The notes: generated by a model from the letters alone, not told the origin. A stretch of DNA of 10,130 nt from Chitinophagaceae bacterium (GCA_025455245.1 JALOMX010000040.1:1-10130), one strand, 5' to 3'. Counted from the first letter of the stretch, positions 1 to 9,000 are shown. A program made the numbers and translations.

Positions 1-1098
1 GCTATCCATGATTTTGGACTTGTGTACAGGGCGCTCAAGAACTTTGCGCTTGCTGTAGGCCTGAGTATACTTACCTCCACTGTTTATTTTTTTATAAGTC
101 CGTTGAAGGTTCCGGGTTCTGAACTGCTTGCACGAACAACCCCGACCATTTATGATGTGCTGATTGCGATTTTTGGCGGAATTGCAGGGATCGTAGCAGG
201 CAGCGGTAAACTCAGGCAAAGCAATGTGGTTCCGGGTGTGGCTATTGCTACGGCCTTAATGCCACCTTTATGTACAGTTGGTTTTGGCATTGCCAACCTG
301 AACGGTTCCTATATCCTCGGAGCTTTTTATCTCTTTTTTATCAATACCGTTTTTATCAGCCTCGCAACTTATTTTATAGTCAGGATCCTGAGGTATCCGT
401 CATTGCAAGAGGTGCAGTCGGTAAGGGCCATCAGGATAAAAAGGCTAATTTCCGGAATCGTTCTGGTAACCCTTATACCAAGCATATTTCTGACCTACGG
501 TATTGTTCGGAGGTACATTTTTGAAGAAAAAACCAAGCAGTTTGTTCAAAATGAATTTAAAGGGACCAAGCGGTTGGTTATAAAATCATTGGCAGAGTTC
601 AGGGACAATAAACCTGTGGTAACCGTTACGGTTATTGGCGCCGAAATTGACAGTGCCGAATACACCGACCTGAGAAACAGGATGAAAATATATGGTATCA
701 GTAATGCTGTCCTTGAAATTCAACAAGGCTATGGTGACGTAACAAGGCGAGGTTCGATCATAGGATCCATTAATGCATCCATAGAAAACAACAGTCAGGC
801 CATTGGGCAGATTTTCTCACAGCTTGATGAAATAAAAAATGCAGCGGATAATCCTGCCGGATTCGATAGTATGCGCATCCGTTTGGGAAGGGAAATGACG
901 GCACTGATGCCGGACATGGAATCTTTTAATCTGATGCCTGTTGAATTTTATGAGGTTTCAAAAGACAAAATCATAAAAGGGTGGAAGGCCGAACTTAACC
1001 TGAAAAAGCGCCAGCCTGCTGATGAATACAAAAAGGTTTACAACTGGCTCAGGCAAAGGCTTGAAGGCGACACGGTTATTATGACCTACACTCCATAG
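1..1098 (+). CDS. DUF389 family membrane protein (5' end outside window)
   Basis: This is the C-terminal 365 residues of a DUF389 (TIGR00341-like) integral membrane protein. The frame is open from base 1 and already matches the family before the first possible start (GTG at 22), so the gene begins upstream. Five hydrophobic segments are visible, at about residues 14-34, 51-68, 78-98, 104-128 and 147-169 of the partial protein. The family signature around VVPGVAIATALMPPLC is intact at 76-91. After the last membrane segment comes a soluble tail of about 190 residues, a common extension in Bacteroidota members. The biochemical role of the family is not established, so no function is assigned. 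It ends in TAG, and the co-oriented esterase begins 75 bp downstream. I see no clear terminator hairpin in that gap. Family assignment is confident; function is unknown. Confidence 0.88.
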   Translation, partial: AIHDFGLVYRALKNFALAVGLSILTSTVYFFISPLKVPGSELLARTTPTIYDVLIAIFGGIAGIVAGSGKLRQSNVVPGVAIATALMPPLCTVGFGIANLNGSYILGAFYLFFINTVFISLATYFIVRILRYPSLQEVQSVRAIRIKRLISGIVLVTLIPSIFLTYGIVRRYIFEEKTKQFVQNEFKGTKRLVIKSLAEFRDNKPVVTVTVIGAEIDSAEYTDLRNRMKIYGISNAVLEIQQGYGDVTRRGSIIGSINASIENNSQAIGQIFSQLDEIKNAADNPAGFDSMRIRLGREMTALMPDMESFNLMPVEFYEVSKDKIIKGWKAELNLKKRQPADEYKKVYNWLRQRLEGDTVIMTYTP

Positions 1099-1160
1099 TC
1101 ATGTTAAAAACAGGTTGCTAATTATTTAAAGCCATTCGTTATTTGTGTATGCCATCCACC

Positions 1161-1168
1161 TATATTTG
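1161..1168 (+). promoter_or_regulatory. Bacteroidota -7 promoter element (TAnnTTTG) of the esterase gene
   Basis: TATATTTG is an exact match to the Bacteroidota -7 consensus TAnnTTTG. A TTTG that could act as the -33 element lies at 1142-1145, but the 15-bp spacer is shorter than the usual roughly 19 bp. The motif ends only 5 bases before the ATG at 1174, so transcription from it would start at or next to the start codon. The sequence match is direct; promoter activity is inferred. Confidence 0.4.
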
Positions 1169-1173
1169 ACGCT

Positions 1174-2004
1174 ATGACTGCAGAGAAGAGAACGGAACAT
1201 AAAAAAGAGTACAGGCATATTTGGGTTGAATCGATGGAATATCCATCAGATTACCTGGATAGGGTGGTGAAAATTGATGTCTATCAACCTAAGTACCTTT
1301 TTTCAAGCCGGGAACTTTCTATTCTATTTGTAAATGATGGTCAGGATTTACCCAAAATGCCTTTTACCGAAATCCTGGATAAATTATATCATGAAAATGC
1401 CATTTCCCCGATCATGGTTGTGGGTATACATTGTTCTGCCGACAGAAAACTGGAATATGGTACGGCAGATATCCTCGACTTTTTAAACCGTGGGTCAAGG
1501 GCAAAATTCCACCGAAAGTTTTTGATGAAGGAATTGATTCCTGCCATAATGGGCAAATACAACCTTTCAGGTGTAAAGGAAATGGCCTATGCCGGTTTTT
1601 CGTTGGGTGGATTAAGCGCTATTGATGTTGCATGGAAGTACCCGAAGATATTTTCAAAAGTGGGCGTTTTCAGTGGCTCTTTTTGGTGGCGTTTACGCGA
1701 TCTTGATGATGATTACAATGAAGATACGGACAGGATAATTCATAAGATTATACGGGAGGGGCAATACCATGAAGGAATGAAATTCTTTTTTCAGACCGGA
1801 ACGCTTGACGAAACCATGGACCGAAATAACAACGGCATCATCGACAGTATTGATGACACCCTTGGATTGATAGAAGAACTGGAGGCAAAAGGGTATGACC
1901 GGGAAACTGATATCCGTTATCTTGAATTGTCTGATGGGCGGCATGATGTTCCGACCTGGGGCAGGGCATTCCCCGTTTTTCTGAAATGGGGTTGGGGTAA
2001 GTAA
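1174..2004 (+). CDS. Esterase-D-like alpha/beta hydrolase
   Basis: A 276-residue protein of the putative esterase / enterochelin-esterase-like family (PF00756 type). The nucleophile elbow is GFSLGG, with Ser143 as the likely catalytic serine. His257 in GRHDVPTW is the likely catalytic histidine, and Asp212 in QTGTLDE is a good candidate for the acid. The aromatic C-terminus (AFPVFLKWGWGK) is usual for the family. No signal peptide is evident, so a cytoplasmic location is likely. Between the presumed acid and histidine sits DRNNNGIIDSID (216-227), which fits an EF-hand-type calcium loop. The ATG at 1174 was chosen because the next Met (residue 21) falls inside the conserved start of the fold (HIWVESMEYPSDYLDRVVKI). 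Substrate cannot be read from sequence. Its neighbours are a DUF389 protein upstream and a Usp protein 85 bp downstream, with no evident shared pathway. Confidence 0.85.
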   Translation: MTAEKRTEHKKEYRHIWVESMEYPSDYLDRVVKIDVYQPKYLFSSRELSILFVNDGQDLPKMPFTEILDKLYHENAISPIMVVGIHCSADRKLEYGTADILDFLNRGSRAKFHRKFLMKELIPAIMGKYNLSGVKEMAYAGFSLGGLSAIDVAWKYPKIFSKVGVFSGSFWWRLRDLDDDYNEDTDRIIHKIIREGQYHEGMKFFFQTGTLDETMDRNNNGIIDSIDDTLGLIEELEAKGYDRETDIRYLELSDGRHDVPTWGRAFPVFLKWGWGK

Positions 2005-2089
2005 TTGAATCTTAATACCCAAGTATGATTTTCAACATATTTTGTTAGCTTTATCGTTTGTATTTTCGGAAGTATAAAAAATTGAGACT

Positions 2090-2926
2090 ATGCCCAAAAT
2101 TCTGGTTCCTATCGATTTTTCTCCTACATCGCTGAATGCGGCTATTTATGCTGCCCATTTTGGAAAAGCCATAGGAGCAAGCAGACTCACCATGTTGAGT
2201 GTGGTAAGTGACACTATAACCGGCGATGATGGCACCCCGGTTGGTGGCGATACCGATGAAAGGGATAAAGCCATAATGCATCAACTTGAAGAACTTCAGG
2301 TGTCGCTGTATGATATGACCGGTGTTCCAACTTCTATTGAGTTAAAGGCCGGCGAGTTTTCTTCTTTGATGGAAGATTTTATGAGGCGTCATGTATTTGA
2401 CTTTGTAGTAATGGGTGTAACCGGTTCAAATGCATTTGAACAGGTTTTTGGTACAAGCCGTGCCGTAGAAGTTATTGCCCGTTCAAATACTCCTGTGCTG
2501 ATTGTTCCCCCGATGGCCAATTTTACCAAAATTGAACATGCAGGGCTTGCAGTAGAACTTCATCATGTGGATGAAATGCTGCCGTTCGATGTTATTGATA
2601 AATGGCTTCATTGGCTGCAGCCGGTGGTTCATATTGCACATGTAAATGAACACAGAAGTAATACCATTACAGACGAGGAAAAGGCTGAACTTAAAAAATT
2701 AACGGACAGGTTTATTTTATTCAATCCTCAAACCCATTTGCTGCATGGGGAAGGTTTTGTAGATGCATTGAACCACATGTGTGTGAAACAAGGTATTGAA
2801 TTGCTGATTACTTTCCCGCAAAAACACAGCTTCTTTAATTTACTATTCCGTACATCGCATACAAGGCAGTTGGTTTTTTATAGTAAAGTCCCTGTTTTGG
2901 CGCTACCACATTCGGCGGAATCTTGA
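2090..2926 (+). CDS. Universal stress protein, tandem Usp domains
   Basis: A 278-residue cytoplasmic protein with two Usp folds (PF00582 type). The first (about 1-142) has the classical start KILVPIDFSPTS, with Asp9 placed to contact nucleotide, and ends in a recognisable loop GVTG(109-112)...GTS(121-123) followed by TPVLIVP. The usual ATP-binding pattern is G-xx-G-x9-G-S/T; here the spacing before the last Gly is eight, so the loop is slightly off consensus. The second half (about 150-278) keeps the fold pattern and the closing strand KVPVLALPH but lacks the glycine loop, having HSFFNLLFRTSHTRQLV instead. A tandem Usp with a degenerate second half is common in Bacteroidota. Such proteins usually act as nucleotide-binding stress regulators; the specific target is unknown. 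It ends 32 bp before a bidirectional terminator shared with the convergent PBP gene. Confidence 0.88.
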   Translation: MPKILVPIDFSPTSLNAAIYAAHFGKAIGASRLTMLSVVSDTITGDDGTPVGGDTDERDKAIMHQLEELQVSLYDMTGVPTSIELKAGEFSSLMEDFMRRHVFDFVVMGVTGSNAFEQVFGTSRAVEVIARSNTPVLIVPPMANFTKIEHAGLAVELHHVDEMLPFDVIDKWLHWLQPVVHIAHVNEHRSNTITDEEKAELKKLTDRFILFNPQTHLLHGEGFVDALNHMCVKQGIELLITFPQKHSFFNLLFRTSHTRQLVFYSKVPVLALPHSAES

Positions 2927-2958
2927 TTGTTTCTGCACAATAAGCATTCAGAAAATAA

Positions 2959-2984
2959 AAATGCCCGTTACAAAACGGGCATTT
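2959..2984. terminator. Bidirectional intrinsic terminator hairpin
   Basis: A perfect 11-bp inverted repeat, AAATGCCCGTT (2959-2969) and AACGGGCATTT (2974-2984), encloses a 4-base loop. It is flanked by A-rich sequence on the left (2951-2960) and T-rich sequence on the right (2981-2990), so it can end transcription both ways. It lies exactly between the convergent Usp gene (ending 2926) and PBP gene (ending 2989). Confidence 0.88.
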
Positions 2985-2988
2985 ATTA

Positions 2989-5460
2989 TTAATTTCCTGA
3001 ACGTTTTTCGTCCTGCTTTTTCTGCCGGGCTTCACGTCTGAGTTCCTTCTTCGATTTCTTTTCTTCAGGAGGCGGCATTTCTGCCTTGGGTTCCTTTGCG
3101 GCCTTTTCCAATGAGTCCTTTATGCGAATCTGATTGAGGCTATCGAGTTGTTTTTTTGTCAACGGTTTTTCACTTTCCTCAATTTCCCCGTAGTTTTCAT
3201 AAATGTCTTCATTGTACATATCCTCAAGATATTGCTCTTCGGTACCCGCACCAAAGTTGTCACCTGTTGCACCTTCAACCGGTATAATCGAGATGTTTTC
3301 TATATAGTCATATATAATGTCGTTTTTGTCTACCTGCGGTTTTACAAATTTCCCTTCAGGATTGTACCCAAGCGATTTATCGTTGTAAACGGCCTTTAAA
3401 AATTCGCCTACCATCGGTAAGGCCGCAGCCCCTCCATAACCTGCACCGGAACTTGATGGAAAGTGGATCCAGTTTTCATCGCAACCAACCCAGGTGCCGC
3501 AAAGTAATTCCGGGGTGTAGGCCATAAACCACGCATCGGTATTATCATTGGTTGTTCCGGTTTTTGCCGCAACATCTACTTTTAAACCATAGTTTTTCAT
3601 ACGGGTTGCAGTACCGAACTGAATGGCACCCTGCATCATTTTGGCCATGGTGTACGCCGAAACCTCACTGATTACTTCTTTAATCTGCGGAGCGCTTGTG
3701 GCCAGTACATTCCCATTTCTGTCTTCAATACGTGTAATGATTTGCGGCTTGACATTAAATCCGCGGCCGGGAAACATGGTATACATCCAGATCAGTTCAT
3801 ATAAACTCAGGTCGCAGCTTCCAAGGGCAAGTGAAGGGAAGGGGCGGAGAGGGGTTTGTACCTGACAGCGGTTGAGGAAGTCTACAAACCTCACCGGTCC
3901 AAGTTGTTTCATAAGGTAAGCAGCAGCCCCATTCATTGATAAGGCGAGCGCCCGCGACATGGCAACGCTACCACCCCTTGCACCTTTGCCCGTTGCCGGC
4001 ACCATTCCCGAACCTGGGAAAAACTGCTGACGGTTTTCCAGAACGGTTTCAGGATTGTAGCCTGCTTCTTCGAGAGCCTGCGCATACAGCATAGGTTTGA
4101 TGGTTGAGCCTACCTGCCGCTTCATATTTATGTTGGCATGGTCAAGTTTGAATGTTTTAAAATTATAACCGCCCACCCATGCTTTTACATAACCTGTTTG
4201 GGGTTCCATGGCTATGAAACCACTTTGCAGGTGGGTTTTCAAATACTTGATGGAGTCCAGCGGGGTCATGGTAGTGTCCTTCTCACGTCCACTGTTTTTC
4301 CAGGTGAATATGGTCATTTTTACAGGCTGTTTAAAAGTTGCCATATTCTCTTCATCACTCATTCCTTCTGCCTTTTGATACCTCCACCTGTCACTTTGCT
4401 TAATAAATTTATTTAGTTCCTTTTCTCGTTTATTAAACACCGATCCTGTTCTTACAAACCCAAATTGATTGAAAATGCTCTGATTGGCTATCATGGTTTT
4501 TACCATGGCATCCTCAGCCATTTTTTGCATTTTGATATCGATGGTTGTGTAAATGCGCAAACCGTCACGATAGATGTTATAAGGCTTTCCGTTCAGTTTC
4601 ACTTTTCCCTCAAGCATTTTTTTCACTTCTTCCTTCACCGCACTTTCTCTGAAGTAGGGTGCAAGTCCTTCGTTTTGATCGATTTTTTTGTAATTGAGTT
4701 TAATGGGTTTTTCCTTTAACATGTCACCATCAGCAGGTGAAATGAAATTATTACGCACCATTTGTTCAAGTACTACATTTCTTCGCTGCTTCGATGCCTC
4801 GGGATAGCGGCGTGGGTTATAAGCGGTATTGGCTTTGAGTACACCTACCAAAAGAGCAGCTTCGTCTACGGTGAGGTCAATCGGTTCTTTCTGAAAAAAG
4901 GTACGTGCGGCATTTCTGATACCAAAAACATTGTCGCCGAATGAAACCGTATTGAGGTAATAAAGAATGATTTCATCTTTTGTAAAATTCCTTTCGAGTT
5001 TTACAGCAATGATCCATTCTTTTACTTTTTGCATGGCCCGTTCCAGTTTATTATAAGCCCTTGAACCACCAAACATATTTAAGGCCAATTGTTGGGTAAT
5101 GGTTGAGGCGCCCCCTGCCGGTGAAAAGGTAAGCACACCTTTTACGGCACGCATCATAGAGCGTCCATCTATACCGGCATGTTCGTAAAACCTTTCATCC
5201 TCGGTTGCAATCAACGCTTTGATCACATTGGGCGAAATTTTATCAAGGGAAACCGGGCTTCGGTCTTCGAGGTAGAATTTACCCATAGAGGTCCCGTCAT
5301 CGCTGTAAACTTCGGATGCCTCGCTTGCAGTCGGGTTCTGGATTTCTTCGAGCGAGGGCATAGGGCCGAACAGGCCATAATTGGTCGCAATAATGAGGGC
5401 AATAATTGCAGATAAAGTTACCCAAAATCCTATCCAGACAAACTTAACGGACCTTTTCAT
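2989..5460 (-). CDS. mrcA: Class A penicillin-binding protein 1A (bifunctional glycosyltransferase/transpeptidase)
   Basis: An 823-residue bifunctional peptidoglycan synthase that polymerises lipid II and cross-links stem peptides at the outer face of the inner membrane. A short basic N-terminus and one membrane anchor (about 6-26) precede the GT51 domain (about 60-230). This has catalytic ATEDERFYEHAG (Glu87) and GGASTITQQLALN (116-128). The transpeptidase domain has S452-T-I-K (SxxK, nucleophile Ser452), S508-M-N (SxN) and K633-T-G-T-T (KTG), so both activities look intact. The C-terminus is an acidic stretch (about 739-765) followed by a Lys/Arg/Glu-rich tail (about 766-823), probably disordered. 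The ATG at 5460 is preferred over an in-frame TTG at 5478 because it starts directly at the basic MKRSVKF segment. It lies 115 bp downstream of the MORN lipoprotein gene on the same strand. The gene symbol follows the E. coli PBP1A analogue. Confidence 0.95.
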   Translation of the reverse strand: MKRSVKFVWIGFWVTLSAIIALIIATNYGLFGPMPSLEEIQNPTASEASEVYSDDGTSMGKFYLEDRSPVSLDKISPNVIKALIATEDERFYEHAGIDGRSMMRAVKGVLTFSPAGGASTITQQLALNMFGGSRAYNKLERAMQKVKEWIIAVKLERNFTKDEIILYYLNTVSFGDNVFGIRNAARTFFQKEPIDLTVDEAALLVGVLKANTAYNPRRYPEASKQRRNVVLEQMVRNNFISPADGDMLKEKPIKLNYKKIDQNEGLAPYFRESAVKEEVKKMLEGKVKLNGKPYNIYRDGLRIYTTIDIKMQKMAEDAMVKTMIANQSIFNQFGFVRTGSVFNKREKELNKFIKQSDRWRYQKAEGMSDEENMATFKQPVKMTIFTWKNSGREKDTTMTPLDSIKYLKTHLQSGFIAMEPQTGYVKAWVGGYNFKTFKLDHANINMKRQVGSTIKPMLYAQALEEAGYNPETVLENRQQFFPGSGMVPATGKGARGGSVAMSRALALSMNGAAAYLMKQLGPVRFVDFLNRCQVQTPLRPFPSLALGSCDLSLYELIWMYTMFPGRGFNVKPQIITRIEDRNGNVLATSAPQIKEVISEVSAYTMAKMMQGAIQFGTATRMKNYGLKVDVAAKTGTTNDNTDAWFMAYTPELLCGTWVGCDENWIHFPSSSGAGYGGAAALPMVGEFLKAVYNDKSLGYNPEGKFVKPQVDKNDIIYDYIENISIIPVEGATGDNFGAGTEEQYLEDMYNEDIYENYGEIEESEKPLTKKQLDSLNQIRIKDSLEKAAKEPKAEMPPPEEKKSKKELRREARQKKQDEKRSGN

Positions 5461-5575
5461 AGTTGTTTTGTTGAGCAAAAACGATTTTACAAAATTGGGG
5501 TCAATAATTTAAATCAGACACAGTTTTGGTTTTTCTGCACATCCGGGGTATTGGTATTATCAATTTCCTAACACA

Positions 5576-6085
5576 TTACCTTTTGGGCTGCCCGTAACGG
5601 TCATACTCATTAACCATTTCGAGCAGGCCGTCGGGTTTAAAAGTCCGCCAAACACCCGTTTTGATGCCATTCTCAAAACGTCCGTCTTCCCGCACCCTGC
5701 CATCCTCGTAAAAAAATCTTGCCGGGCCCGAAGGCTTGCCCTCTTTGTTAAACAAAAACGTAAACATCCGTTGACCATTGGAAAAGAATTGGATGGAATC
5801 CTGCAGCACATTGTTTTTGTATTCCACCAAACCTGTGACCCTGTCTTGTTCGTCGTACCAGATTAAAGTGGTATTTCCCGGCGTTTCGAAGGTGAGTTTT
5901 AGGCCCTTTACCCAAATGCCCGGCGTTTTTTCGTTGGTTATGGGTGACATCCAGGCAGTATCTTTTGCTTTTGCAATTAATTGTGATACCAGTTCTGCAT
6001 TGACCGTTTCCACAAAAACGCCGGAACGGGAGGGTTTACATGAAATGAACCATGTTGCTAAAATCAGAAAAAATATAATGCGCAT
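5576..6085 (-). CDS. Small MORN/YwqK-repeat lipoprotein
   Basis: A 169-residue predicted lipoprotein. Hydrophobic residues 3-14 lead into the lipobox-like FISC, with Cys16 as the lipidation site. The next residues (KPSRSG) lack an acidic sorting signal, consistent with export to the outer membrane, though that is inference. Residues about 95-168 hold about three degenerate MORN_2/YwqK-type repeats of the form F(x)nG(x)nG-x-W/A-x-x-F-x-x-DG, for example PSGPARFFYEDGR and KTGVWRTFKPDGL. The N-terminal half (about 25-90) is not recognised. PGAP-style names for such proteins mention a YwqK antitoxin, but no toxin partner is present and I do not infer toxin-antitoxin activity. It starts 7 bp after the porW stop, so the two are almost certainly co-transcribed, and a role near the T9SS or outer membrane is possible. 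Confidence 0.8.
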   Translation of the reverse strand: MRIIFFLILATWFISCKPSRSGVFVETVNAELVSQLIAKAKDTAWMSPITNEKTPGIWVKGLKLTFETPGNTTLIWYDEQDRVTGLVEYKNNVLQDSIQFFSNGQRMFTFLFNKEGKPSGPARFFYEDGRVREDGRFENGIKTGVWRTFKPDGLLEMVNEYDRYGQPKR

Positions 6086-6092
6086 AAGGCTG

Positions 6093-9000
6093 TCAGAATT
6101 TTCCGGGCACTGCTTCGCGCAGCACTTTTAGATAAAGTTGAGCGTCCTGTGATTTTTCAAGTTCTTTTAGGTTAGCCTCGCTTATGGTTATGAAACTATA
6201 CTTGCTGGAATCAAGCCATGTAACAAGGTCATTCTGAAGAATGGGTTTCATGTATTTTATATAATCGTAGGCTGCCTGCATATTCATAAATGATGCCGAT
6301 GTGAGTTCTACAAGCCAAAGGTTATCCCTGATTTTCTTTTTATTTACGGTAATGTCATCGCCATCCCGGTTCAGGAGACTGCTATGTGTTAGGGTATAGC
6401 TAATCTCATTAACATAAGCAGGGTCTATCCTTTCCAGGATGATGGCCACTACTTGTTTTTCATTGGGTTTAATTTTAAACGGAGACTCCGTTTTGGGCGG
6501 CAAAATGGTCACATTATCAACCATATTTTGCTTAGCCAAAGCTGCTTTTTCAGCTGCTTCTTTTTCTGCCCGGGCTTTATCTTCGGCAGCTTTTCTTTCG
6601 GCTTCACGTTTTTCTGCTGCTAACTTTTCTGCCGCTATTTTCTCATTGGCGAGTTTTTCAGCCTCTGCTTTTTCTTTTGCCTGTTTTTCAGCCATTTCTT
6701 TTTCTGCCTGTAATTTATCAGCGGCTATTTTATCGGCGAGTTCTTTTTCTGCTTTTGCTTTTTCTGCAGCTTGTTTTTCTGCGAGTTCTTTTTCTGCCTT
6801 TTCCTTTTCCAGCCTTTCCTTTTCTGCTATTTCCTTTTCAAGCGCCTCTTTTTCCTTTGCCTGTTTTTCGGCAAGGGCTTTTTCTGCTTCGGCTCTATTG
6901 GCAGCATCCTTTTCAAGCGCCTCTTTTTCTTTTGCCTGTTTTTCGGCAAGTTCCTTTTCAGCTTTGGCCTTTTCGGCTGCGAGTTTTTCGGCGAGTTCCT
7001 TTTCGGCAGCGGCTTTTTCAGCGGCAATTTTTTCAGCAAGTTCTTTTTCAGCCTTTTCTTTTTCGGCAGCAAGCCTTTCAGCTTCGGCCTTTTCAAAGGC
7101 TGCTTTTTCGGCTGCCTGCTTTTCTGCAAGCGCCTTTTCTGCCGCTAATCTTTCAGCCTCTGCTTTTTCAGCGGCGGCTTTTTCAGCAGCAATCCTGTCC
7201 GCTTCTGCTTTTTCGGCAGCAGCTTTTTCATCAGCCAATCGTTTGGCTTCTGCTTTCTTTGCTTCTTCAGCTTCCAGGGCAAGCCGTTCAGCTTCCTGCT
7301 TTTCCCATGCCTCTTTTTCCTCTTTTAGTTTTTCCGCTTTTTCTGCTGCTTCCTTTAAGGCGAGGGCATTTGCCGCGGAATCAACGGGGGCAGCATTGGG
7401 AATGACCGCAATAACCGGTGCGGATGGTCTTAATAGCGAAGAATCCATTTGGTCTTCTTCTGCCCGTTTAATGTCAAGTTTTGTAAGGTAATCTTCAATT
7501 TCTTTTCTGCGCTTCAATACATCAATCATCCGCGTTGCCTTTTCTGCAAGGCCATGCCCCTTGAACTGATTGGCTAAGTTATTCAGTTGCAAAATGGCAA
7601 GGCTGTCTTCGCGTTGCTGAATATGATAAACGCTTTGGATGTATAACAATTGGGGCTTCCAATATCCTTTTCCAATAGTGGAATCTGCCTTCTCCTTTTC
7701 TTTTAATGCAGAGGCAAATTCACCGGAAATGAACAGGTCATAAATATGTTCGTACGTTGAATCTTCAAGGGCTGTTCTCTCATCAGTTAATGGCGCATTT
7801 ATTTTAGAAACTTCATCGGGATATTCCGTTTCCATTTTGGAAGATAGCGCCTTTGCCTTTGCTGTCTGACCGGTCATGTTATAGCAATGCACCAGCCCAA
7901 ACATGGTCTTGGCTGCAATTTCTCCTTTTGCACCACGCTTTAGGATCTCTTCATAAACTTTTATGGCCTCTTCGTAGTCCTCCAGCATTTCATGCAGGGC
8001 TGTTGCTTTTCTGAACAGTGCCTGAATGGCGAGGTCTTCTGCTTTGGCTCGTCTTTCGGGGGAAAGGGGTATCCTGCTGTAGAGGTTATCAAAAGAAATA
8101 TCCGTTGAGTCAAAGGTTTCCTCAAATACTTCCGGAGAAACAGGCATGGCATCAGGGTCGCCCGTATTATTGTTGAAATCGGGCAGTTTGGACATTTGGG
8201 TTCCAAGTGAACTGCTGCGGCGCCAGTTATCCTGATTGCCCCTGCCGCCCCATCTTTCTTTAAAGGAGTTGAACCCATTTGCCCTCAGGTTCGGATCAGC
8301 GAAATACCATTTTCCACCGGCAGGAATGGCAAACAGGTCTTTCGTATTGTCATCACCAAAGGCCGATTTGGAAACCGCACCCATATTTTCCTCGGATTCA
8401 TCACCAAGGCCTCTTTCCTTTCTGAGCTTTGAAGCAATTTTTTTAACTATAGCAGTCCTTTCATTTTCCTGCATATCAGCCAGTGCCATCAGGCTGTCCT
8501 GCAGAAACACCATTTTTTCTGCATCGTAAATCTGAAGACATGGCGGCCTGCGAAAAGCCACCATTTGAGAATCATCCCTTTTTAACTGATTGATTTGAAG
8601 ACTGTCATATGGAGGCCCTGCTTTGCCATAATTCTTTTGGGCAAAAAATACATTGCCCAAGGCAAACTGACTCAGGGTTCTTTGTTGGGTATTGGTGGTG
8701 TTGGCAGCAATACTTTTTTCTAAATATTGGGAAGCGGCTGCAAGTCCATTCCTTTCAATTTCAACCATAGCCGCTGCATAATAAATGATATCACGGTATT
8801 CGGCATACTTGCTTTTTTTGGCCATGGCCAAAAGGTCGCTGATATTCTGATCTATGATTTTTGGGTCTTCATTTTTTCTGAGCCTTATGCTGTTGAGGCG
8901 CGCATATACGTCCATAACGAGGTCGGTTACAAGCCCAAGGCATTTGGCATAAGCTGCTGCGGATTTTTGGTAATCGCCGGATAATTGGTAAAGTTGTGCT

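Noticed and set aside
22..24. GTG at 22 as the start of the DUF389 gene
   Set aside because: The frame is open to base 1 and the residues before it already fit the family, so the gene is simply truncated by the window.
5461..5478. Six-residue N-terminal extension of PBP1A from TTG at 5478
   Set aside because: The ATG at 5460 gives the usual short basic N-terminus ahead of the membrane anchor; a TTG start is less likely and adds nothing recognisable.
5461..5575. Terminator or promoter between the MORN lipoprotein gene and PBP1A
   Set aside because: I found no convincing hairpin with a T-run and no TAnnTTTG match within one mismatch at good spacing, so I cannot say whether PBP1A has its own promoter.
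5576..6085. Antitoxin of a toxin-antitoxin pair, as the YwqK name implies
   Set aside because: The protein is a predicted lipoprotein and no toxin gene is adjacent; the label reflects repeat similarity only.
5778..6131. + strand open frame of 117 codons opposite the MORN lipoprotein
   Set aside because: It lies wholly antisense to two well-supported genes, has no recognisable domain and shows no promoter motif.
6531..7355. CRISPR-like or non-coding tandem repeat array
   Set aside because: The repeats have no unique spacers of constant size, run with a 15-bp coding period, and stay in frame with PorW throughout.
6439..7491. Long + strand open frame (350 codons, Phe/Ser/Ala-rich) opposite porW
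   Set aside because: It is the antisense of the AEK repeat: Ala, Glu and Lys codons read backwards give Ser/Ala and Phe, which seldom produce stops. The other long frames at 6677-7405, 6771-7148 and 6827-7129 arise the same way.
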